DNA from: UBA10183 sp041653835 | Lineage (GTDB): Bacteria > Omnitrophota > Gorgyraeia > Gorgyraeales > Gorgyraeaceae | Length of the DNA: 7,822 bases | Direction of reading: 5' to 3' | Assembly (NCBI GenBank): GCA_041653835.1 | Contig: JBAZEP010000054.1 | Location: forward strand, 1-7,822 | In this document: positions 1 to 5,008 of the stretch, in pieces | Layout: the number at the start of each line of letters is the position of its first letter | How positions within the stretch are numbered: position 1 is the first letter of the stretch | Notes under the pieces: generated by a model | The model's input: the letters and a program-made list of their open reading frames with translations, nothing else | What the model was told of the DNA's origin: nothing | The model's database searches: none | Made by a program: the position numbers and the translations under genes

Positions 1-120
1 AAAAATATGGAAGCGCTGGCTAAGGTAAAGAGCCTTACGGGGTGTTCGGTGGCGGTTACGTTTATTCTGGAAAGCGAGTTTAACGAAGCGCTCGAAAGAA
101 TGACCTCATCGAAAAGATAG
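1..120 (+). CDS. 3' end of a gene with a GspE/MshE N-terminal-like (MshEN-type) tail, partial
   Basis: The reading frame is open from base 1 and ends at the TAG at 118-120, leaving 39 residues of the C-terminus. The visible tail contains ALAKVKSLTGCSVAVTF followed by LESEFNEALERM. This resembles the end of the GspE/MshE N-terminal domain, where a 'LTG..V.P.las..ei..Ai' pattern is usual. In secretion and pilus ATPases this domain lies at the N-terminus, but here the protein stops just after it, so it would be a stand-alone or C-terminally placed copy. Some members (MshEN) bind c-di-GMP, but the binding motifs lie further upstream in such domains and are outside the window. The assignment rests on a short stretch and is tentative. 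A terminator hairpin follows 13 nt after the stop. Confidence 0.5.
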   Translation, partial: KNMEALAKVKSLTGCSVAVTFILESEFNEALERMTSSKR

Positions 121-133
121 TGCCTTTAAATAG

Positions 134-168
134 AAAAAAGCCGATAAAGGCTTTCAGCTTCGGCTTTT
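134..168. terminator. Bidirectional intrinsic terminator
   Basis: A perfect 9-bp inverted repeat (AAAAGCCGA at 136-144, TCGGCTTTT at 160-168) encloses a 15-nt loop. On the plus strand the stem runs into four T and would end the gene that stops at 120. On the minus strand the stem runs into six T (plus-strand A run 134-139), which is the stronger orientation and would end the transcript carrying the c-di-GMP-I riboswitch. The descending arm is also complementary to the 5' end of that riboswitch transcript, so on the minus strand this hairpin is probably the expression platform. Confidence 0.75.
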
Positions 169-174
169 CATCGC

Positions 175-300
175 TCGGCAACCCGGCCGCCATATTATTA
201 CTGACTGCCTCACTAACCCTTCGCGGGTTACGGCTTGTCATAATAACTTAGGCCCGTAGGCTTTGCGCCCCCTGATTTCTCAGGGTTTGCCCTTATCGGC
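175..300 (-). promoter_or_regulatory. Cyclic di-GMP-I (GEMM-I) riboswitch aptamer, minus strand
   Basis: Read on the minus strand, this stretch has the hallmarks of the c-di-GMP-I aptamer in the right order. GGGCAAACC (292-284) leads into a 6-bp stem closed by a GAAA tetraloop (279-276). Next come CGCAAAGCC (267-259) and CCTAAG (252-247). A long stem (about 246-236 with 205-194) is topped by an inner TAACCC/GGGTTA hairpin (230-225 with 219-214). It closes with TATGG (194-190) and GCCGGGTTGCCGA (187-175). CCTAAG with TATGG forms the 11-nt receptor that docks the GNRA tetraloop in this class. The GNRA loop and receptor exist only on the minus strand, which fixes the orientation. c-di-GMP-I aptamers control downstream genes, but here the only thing downstream is a terminator and then the antisense of the gene ending at 120. 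Ligand binding is inferred from motif conservation. Confidence 0.9.
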
Positions 301-307
301 TATATCA

Positions 308-336
308 ATTATATCATATAAACCTGGTTTCTTCAA
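308..336 (-). promoter_or_regulatory. Sigma70-type promoter for the minus-strand riboswitch RNA
   Basis: On the minus strand, TTGAAG (336-331) and a perfect TATAAT (313-308) are separated by exactly 17 nt. Transcription would begin near 301, right at the 5' edge of the aptamer's outer stem, giving an RNA of about 165 nt ending at the terminator near 134. The -35 box lies only a few bases from the Shine-Dalgarno of the oppositely oriented gene at 354. The match of promoter, aptamer and terminator boundaries supports a real transcription unit. Confidence 0.7.
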
Positions 337-340
337 GGGA

Positions 341-346
341 AGGAGG
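341..346 (+). promoter_or_regulatory. Strong Shine-Dalgarno that fixes a TTG start
   Basis: AGGAGG ends 7 nt before the TTG at 354. This spacing supports the non-ATG start for the DUF3187 gene, and the encoded N-terminus is a complete signal peptide. I see no convincing plus-strand promoter between the riboswitch and this site. The best candidate, TTGCCC (287-292) with TATATC (310-315), is weak. Confidence 0.7.
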
Positions 347-353
347 AGTAGGA

Positions 354-1373
354 TTGAGAAAGTTTAATATATCAGCCGCGGTTGTGCTATTTAGCTTATT
401 GTCTTTCGTGTCAGGCGCTTTCGCGAAAACAGGCCCCATGCCGATCCGGAACCAAATGCCTTTGTATCTTTTTTTCCTGCAGATGGAACCCGATAAAGCG
501 GATGTTGTGGAAACGGATAAATTGGATATGCGCGCCTATTATACCGTTTCAAATATCACTGTCAGCGCTTTTACCCCTGCATCTTCGCTTTATAATATAA
601 ATATCGACGCGGAAGTCTCAAGAGTAACCCTGGATTTGAGGTACGGTATTCATGAAAACATGGAAATAGGCGTGGAAGTCCCGTACCTGAGTTTATCGCG
701 CGGGTACCTGGACGAATTTGTCGAAGATTTTGAGGATACCGTGGGCGCGACAACCCCGCGTTCCAGGGAGCGGCAAGGCGCTTATAACCTTAACTATTCG
801 TTTATTTATAATAATCAGAGCCTTATTAACATAAGACATTCTACCGAGGGGCTTGGCGATGTCGTATTGAAAGCCAAGTACCAGGTTATAAAGGAGGAAG
901 ACCGGGATTTCTTGCCGAATCTTTCTTTCAGGGCGGCCGTCAAATTGCCTACAGGAAACGAGAATGACCTGCTCGGGAGCGGGGAACTGGATTATGGATT
1001 CGGGATACTTTTGGATAAGGCATTTTTTGGAAAAATAATAGTCTATGCCGGATGCGGCCTCGCGATAATAGAAAAACCGGATTTTTTCAGCGCGCTGAAT
1101 TTAAAACGCAATATAGTTTCGGGGATGCTCGGGGCGGAGTATCTTTTTACGAGCAGATTTTCCCTGGTAGCGCAGATTATGGCTAATACGAGCCCGTATC
1201 CTTCGAGCGGCACCAATGTCCTGGATGAGGAAGGTATTGATGTGGGGCTGGGTGTTAATTATACCTGGAAAGAAAAGCAGGATGTTTCCTGGCATTTCGG
1301 CTTTACTGAGAACATAAATTCCGCGTCAAGCCCTGACGTGACCTTTGACACGGGTTTTAATATAGGGTTTTAG
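354..1373 (+). CDS. DUF3187 family outer-membrane-type protein
   Basis: The protein has 339 residues and a signal peptide (hydrophobic core about residues 8-20, likely cleavage after AFA, residue 24). The mature part begins with a motif of the type PxRNQMPLYLFFLQ. It continues with alternating amphipathic strands, the segment LDLRYGIHENMEIGVEVPYL, a GLGDVVLKAKYQ stretch and KLPTGNENDLLGSG. These are the recurring elements of the DUF3187 family, whose members are predicted beta-barrel-like envelope proteins of unknown function. The C-terminus (TGFNIGF) ends in Phe, as outer-membrane barrels often do. The start is a TTG with a strong AGGAGG ribosome site. The gene is followed after 5 nt by an AsmA-like gene, which suggests an envelope-related operon. 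Family assignment is by motif memory; localisation is inferred. Confidence 0.75.
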   Translation: MRKFNISAAVVLFSLLSFVSGAFAKTGPMPIRNQMPLYLFFLQMEPDKADVVETDKLDMRAYYTVSNITVSAFTPASSLYNINIDAEVSRVTLDLRYGIHENMEIGVEVPYLSLSRGYLDEFVEDFEDTVGATTPRSRERQGAYNLNYSFIYNNQSLINIRHSTEGLGDVVLKAKYQVIKEEDRDFLPNLSFRAAVKLPTGNENDLLGSGELDYGFGILLDKAFFGKIIVYAGCGLAIIEKPDFFSALNLKRNIVSGMLGAEYLFTSRFSLVAQIMANTSPYPSSGTNVLDEEGIDVGLGVNYTWKEKQDVSWHFGFTENINSASSPDVTFDTGFNIGF

Positions 1374-1378
1374 CTCAC

Positions 1379-2290
1379 ATGAAAAAAGTCTTTTTGATAA
1401 TAGCCATTGTGCTTGCATTACTTGTTGCCGCGCTGGCGTTGTTTATAGTTACTTTCGACGCCAACCGTTATAAGGGGATATTGATAACAAGACTGGAAGA
1501 ATCTACCGGCAAGGATATCGCTATAGACGATATTTCCCTGGGTTTTTCTGCGGGTCTCGGGATCGAGGTGAGGGGCATATCAATGAAAGACAGGGATAGC
1601 TCATGGGACGATCCCCTGTTGAAAGCGAAAAGCCTGGACGCGAAATTAGAACTATTCCCTCTTTTGAAAAAAGATATTCAGGTCAGGAGGCTGTCCGTCG
1701 AGGGCATGACAATAAACCCGGGCAGGAAGCCCAGTTTTAAATGCGCCCTTGACCTGCGTATGCGTATCCTGGCGGGCAATGCGGAAGGAAATATAAAATT
1801 GCGCGGCGCGTCTCTCGAGGACATGAATATTTTAAAAACCGCCCTGGATAAACTTAACATGTTGCCGGGTCTAGTCGAGAAATTGAGATATAGCCTGCCT
1901 GAAAACTATGGCGTTGTCCTGAGCCGGAACAACACGGTGTTTAAGCCCATGGATCTGGATTTCAGGGTAAAAGAAGGCAGGATCTTTTTCGATGACTTTT
2001 TGATAGAATCGGACGGTTTTTATCTTTCCGGAAAAGGCTCCGTAGGCATGGAGCAGGATATGGATATTGACGCGGATTTATCCATACAAGAAGACCTTTC
2101 AGGTGTGATTGCCGGCATCGTGCCTGAACTAAGCTATCTTGCTGACGAAAAAGGCGTTATTGTCATCCCTCTTGAGATAAGCGGGAAGGCGCCTGCCATA
2201 TCGGTAATACCGGACCTGAAATATGTCATGGAGAGGCTGTTTACGTCAAAAGGCCAGGAACTCCTGGAAAGGTTACTGAGAGGCAATTGA
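1379..2290 (+). CDS. Short AsmA-like inner-membrane-anchored protein
   Basis: The protein has 303 residues. A single N-terminal membrane segment (about residues 4-24) is followed by FDANRYKGILITRLEESTGK and an IDDISLGFSAGLGIEVRGI stretch, the typical opening of AsmA-like proteins (membrane anchor, 'fD.n.yK..i...le..tGr', then a periplasmic beta-rich region). The C-terminal part, with a GVIVIPLEISGKAPAISVIPD segment, resembles the end of AsmA/DUF748-type proteins, which often carry a 'G.i.iPl.i.G....p...pD' pattern. It is about half the length of classical AsmA, so it is either a minimal family member or lacks the middle repeats. AsmA-family proteins are connected to outer-membrane biogenesis and lipid transport between membranes. 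The start lies 5 nt after the DUF3187 stop with no clear Shine-Dalgarno, so translational coupling is likely. Confidence 0.7.
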   Translation: MKKVFLIIAIVLALLVAALALFIVTFDANRYKGILITRLEESTGKDIAIDDISLGFSAGLGIEVRGISMKDRDSSWDDPLLKAKSLDAKLELFPLLKKDIQVRRLSVEGMTINPGRKPSFKCALDLRMRILAGNAEGNIKLRGASLEDMNILKTALDKLNMLPGLVEKLRYSLPENYGVVLSRNNTVFKPMDLDFRVKEGRIFFDDFLIESDGFYLSGKGSVGMEQDMDIDADLSIQEDLSGVIAGIVPELSYLADEKGVIVIPLEISGKAPAISVIPDLKYVMERLFTSKGQELLERLLRGN

Positions 2291-2342
2291 CAGGGCCGGT
2301 TTAACAGGGCTTTACAAAAAATAATAAATTTTTTTTCCATAC

Positions 2343-2371
2343 TTGCAAATATAGAAGTTATGTGGTATGCT
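2343..2371 (+). promoter_or_regulatory. Extended -10 promoter upstream of the GAF-PAS-GGDEF-HD-GYP gene
   Basis: TTGCAA (2343-2348) and TATGCT (2366-2371) are 17 nt apart, and TGG directly before the -10 gives an extended -10 (TGnTATGCT). Transcription would start near 2378, leaving a 5' leader of about 108 nt before the ATG at 2486. The leader contains only a small TTTAG/CTAAA hairpin (about 2411-2426) and no riboswitch I recognise. The rest of the gap 2291-2485 is AT-rich. Confidence 0.5.
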
Positions 2372-2485
2372 TTTAAATAGATTAACTCCTGCCTTAAAGG
2401 ATGATCTGGGTTTAGTCGAAGCTAAATAACATTGTTTTGTAACATTAGAGATAATAGTAGTTTTGCAAATGGATAGATAAATATT

Positions 2486-4528
2486 ATGGAATATCAAATC
2501 ATTGAAAATCATTTTATAAAGTTAACACAATGTTTTCTTTCTTTTAGCAATGACCCTGTAAAAAATATAAACAGTCTTGTAGCGCTCTGCGGGGACCTGA
2601 TGGGAGCGACTTGCGCCCTGTATAACCGCCTGGATAAGGACATCTTATGTTCCGCTGGAAAGTGGAATACACCTCTTGATTATGTCCCTGTCGATAAAGC
2701 GGAGGGGCATATATGTTATGACGCTATAAGGAACGCTACCGATGAAATTGTTTTGATACGCCAGCTCCAAGATACCCCATATGTAAATTCAGACCCAAAT
2801 GTTAAAAAATACGGCCTCCAGACCTACATTGGCAGGGCTGTTAAATTCAACAATGAATATAAAGGGGTGCTCTGCGTTGTCTACCAGCGGGATTATGTCC
2901 CTACTTCCGAAGAGGAGAGGCTTATGGGCATAATCGCCTCTGCCATAGCCGTGGAAGAGGAACGCAGAAAATCGCAAAACGAGAAGGCGCTCATACTTAA
3001 TAATATGCTGGAGCTTGTAGTACAGCAGGATCTGGAAAACAGGATCGTATGGGCCAATAAGAGCACTGCCAAGGAATTCAATACGACCCCGGGGCTCCTG
3101 GAAGGCAAGACATGTTACCAGGCGTTCCATAACCTCGATAAGCCGTGCAAGGGGTGTCCTGTTGTCAGGGCAAGAGAAACAGGGAATACGGAAGAGGCGG
3201 AAATGGTCGCGCCTGACGGCAGGGAATGGTATATCAAGGGCATACCTATGAGGGACGAGGCAAATAACATCAAAGCTGTCCTGGAGGTGGCGGAGAATAT
3301 AACCAAGCGCAAAAAAGCGGAAAAGAGCATGGAAGTCCTGAACAAAGAGCTTTTTAAATCTAATAAAAAGCTGAAAGGCCTTGTCATAAAAGATCCCCAG
3401 ACAGGGCTTTATAACCATGGCTATTTCAAAGAGATTATTGAGTCGGAATTTTACAGGAGCAAAAAATACCATCAGTTGCTTTCGCTGTTGTTTATCGATA
3501 TAGACTACTTCAGGTCCGTGAATGACGCTTATGGCTATAAGCTGGGAGACCTCGTGCTTAAACAGTTCGCGCATAAGCTCAAGAGCCTGGTCAGGCTTCA
3601 TGATTATGTGATAAGGTTTGGGGACGAGGAGTTCGTGATCATATTGCCGGGCAATGATAAACAACGCGCGATAGAGCTCGGGAACAGGATCGCGGACGCT
3701 ATCAGGGTGTTTACTTTCGGGGACAAAAAGAACTCGGTTAAACTACGCCTGAGTATCGCCGTTGTTGCCTATCCTGAAGACAATTTGTTCAAGAGCTCGG
3801 ATTTTATTGAAATCGCGGACAAGGTGTTGAACAAGGCGAAGGAATATGGCGGAGACAGGGTGTGTTCCACGACAGACATACAGGGCGGCTCTGTGCTGCC
3901 GTACAGGATGCCGGGCGTCAAGGACCTTAAGCAGAAACTCCTGAAGCTGACAAAAAAGGTAAACCAGAGTTCGATCGAATCGATATTCGCGTTCGCGAAA
4001 ACAATAGAGCTCAAAGACCACTATACAGGCAATCACGTGGAGAGGACGGTTTATTACGCGAACGAGATCGCTAAGCGCATAGGTCTGCCCATAGACGAAA
4101 TAAAACTTGTGGAACAGGCGTCGATGCTTCACGATTTAGGCAAGATAGGGATCAGCGAAAAAATACTTTTGAAAAAAGGACCCCTTACCCCGGCGGAATT
4201 CAAAAAGATCAGGGAACATCCCAAGATAGGGGTCGATATAATAAGGCCCATACAATCTTTCCACGACCTCCTGCCTTTGATACTCTATCACCATGAGAGA
4301 TGGGACGGCAAGGGATATCCTTTCGGCTTAAAAGGCGACGAGATACCCATAGGGGCCCGCATAATAGCGATAGCCGATGTTTACGAAGCGCTGATATCCG
4401 ACAGGCCATACCGGAAGGCATTGTCGAAAAAAGAAGCTTTGAGCATAATCAAGGAAAATATCGGTAAGCAGTTCGATCCTAATGTCGCGGCTGTATTGCT
4501 GGAAGTATTGGATAAAAAGAAGGCTTAA
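2486..4528 (+). CDS. GAF-PAS-GGDEF-HD-GYP protein, predicted c-di-GMP phosphodiesterase
   Basis: This 680-residue soluble signalling protein has no membrane segment. Its parts in order are a GAF-like sensor (about 10-160), a PAS domain (about 170-275) with a C210/C221-x-x-C224-P cysteine cluster, a short helical linker, a GGDEF domain (about 305-455) and an HD-GYP domain (about 490-675). The HD-GYP motifs are complete: H517, H549-D550 in HDLGK, H578, H602-H603, the GYP at 610-612 and D631. This predicts hydrolysis of c-di-GMP. The GGDEF signature reads GDEEF (379-383), with Asp in place of the second Gly, and the usual GH after the metal site is GY. Cyclase activity is therefore doubtful, while the inhibitory-site RxxD (RLHD, 370-373) is kept. 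The ATG start has only a weak GGA upstream. Its stop overlaps that of the convergent gene. The domain calls are firm; substrate and signal are inferred. Confidence 0.9.
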   Translation: MEYQIIENHFIKLTQCFLSFSNDPVKNINSLVALCGDLMGATCALYNRLDKDILCSAGKWNTPLDYVPVDKAEGHICYDAIRNATDEIVLIRQLQDTPYVNSDPNVKKYGLQTYIGRAVKFNNEYKGVLCVVYQRDYVPTSEEERLMGIIASAIAVEEERRKSQNEKALILNNMLELVVQQDLENRIVWANKSTAKEFNTTPGLLEGKTCYQAFHNLDKPCKGCPVVRARETGNTEEAEMVAPDGREWYIKGIPMRDEANNIKAVLEVAENITKRKKAEKSMEVLNKELFKSNKKLKGLVIKDPQTGLYNHGYFKEIIESEFYRSKKYHQLLSLLFIDIDYFRSVNDAYGYKLGDLVLKQFAHKLKSLVRLHDYVIRFGDEEFVIILPGNDKQRAIELGNRIADAIRVFTFGDKKNSVKLRLSIAVVAYPEDNLFKSSDFIEIADKVLNKAKEYGGDRVCSTTDIQGGSVLPYRMPGVKDLKQKLLKLTKKVNQSSIESIFAFAKTIELKDHYTGNHVERTVYYANEIAKRIGLPIDEIKLVEQASMLHDLGKIGISEKILLKKGPLTPAEFKKIREHPKIGVDIIRPIQSFHDLLPLILYHHERWDGKGYPFGLKGDEIPIGARIIAIADVYEALISDRPYRKALSKKEALSIIKENIGKQFDPNVAAVLLEVLDKKKA

Positions 4529-4878
4529 AATTTTACTGTAAAGGTGTATTTGGCTTCGTTGCTTTTGAATTCCGGTTTGCCCCTCAGTTTCAACAACCTC
4601 ATGTTTGTCCTGACGCTTGTTTTTTCTTTTACTTTCGATTCCACTTCCTTGGCTTTAAAATAAGGATAAAAAAGGTCGATCCCCAGCTGTTTCTCCCATT
4701 GTTCGCGTAGGAGTATTTTTTCCGCATTTTCATCGATATTATTAGCCCGTTTTATATTGACCCATTCGGAAAAAGAGCAGGACGAGGTGCCTATAACTAT
4801 GTTCGACTCCGCGTACGAGGCCGCGCATATTAATAGCAGCGTGAAAGCAGATATTGAGATAAAGGCCAGTTTAAACAT
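4525..4878 (-). CDS. Small exported protein of unknown function
   Basis: The protein has 117 residues. A signal peptide (hydrophobic residues about 4-19, probable cleavage after SYA, residue 23) is followed by a short region with one Cys (SSCSF), a charged helical stretch, REQWEKQLGIDLFYPYFKAKEVE, and a C-terminal strand-like tail ending YTFTVKF. I do not recognise a named family. The terminal Phe and alternating hydrophobics could suit a periplasmic or outer-membrane-associated protein. It is well supported as a gene: a GGGGGGAG ribosome site lies 5 nt before the ATG, and a consensus-like promoter lies just upstream. It is divergent from the beta-propeller gene and convergent with the HD-GYP gene, whose stop codon it overlaps (shared bases 4525-4528). 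Confidence 0.75.
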   Translation of the reverse strand: MFKLAFISISAFTLLLICAASYAESNIVIGTSSCSFSEWVNIKRANNIDENAEKILLREQWEKQLGIDLFYPYFKAKEVESKVKEKTSVRTNMRLLKLRGKPEFKSNEAKYTFTVKF

Positions 4879-4897
4879 CTCGCTCCCCCCTACTATA

Positions 4898-4926
4898 ACT
4901 ATACCATATTTAAGACGCTAATTCAA
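4898..4926 (-). promoter_or_regulatory. Promoter for the small exported protein gene
   Basis: On the minus strand, TTGAAT (4926-4921) and TATAGT (4903-4898) are separated by 17 nt, with TGG before the -10 forming an extended -10. The start of transcription would fall near 4891, so the leader is only about 13 nt and consists almost entirely of the G-rich ribosome site. A 13-nt inverted repeat, TGCCT-gcg-AGGCA at 4937-4949, lies just upstream of the -35, between the two divergent promoters. Confidence 0.65.
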
Positions 4927-4971
4927 AAAATAGCCCTGCCTGCGAGGCATAATTAATTGAACCATTGTTTA

Positions 4972-4999
4972 TTGTGTTTTTTTACCCCAACGCTATACT
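4972..4999 (+). promoter_or_regulatory. Promoter for the beta-propeller gene, close to the start codon
   Basis: TATACT (4994-4999) is a strong -10 candidate. TTGTGT (4972-4977) lies 16 nt upstream as a weaker -35. Transcription would start near 5006, only about 3 nt before the TTG chosen as start, so the mRNA would be leaderless or nearly so. Confidence 0.5.
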
Positions 5000-5008
5000 G
5001 TATTTATC

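Noticed and set aside
175..300. Reading the GEMM-like element as a plus-strand riboswitch for the DUF3187 gene
   Set aside because: The GAAA tetraloop, its CCTAAG/TATGG receptor and the GGGCAAACC/CGCAAAGCC motifs exist only when read on the minus strand.
301..320. TATATCA direct repeats (301-307 and 310-316) as a possible operator
   Set aside because: They fall in an AT-rich promoter -10 region and are too short and low-complexity to distinguish from chance.
2316..2336. AAAAAAT/ATTTTTT hairpin followed by a T run after the AsmA-like gene, a possible terminator
   Set aside because: The stem has no G or C pairs, so it is too unstable for a convincing intrinsic terminator.
2789..3664. Long 291-codon open frame on the minus strand inside the HD-GYP gene
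   Set aside because: It lies wholly antisense to the well-supported GAF-PAS-GGDEF region, its residues show no domain pattern, and it has no ribosome site.
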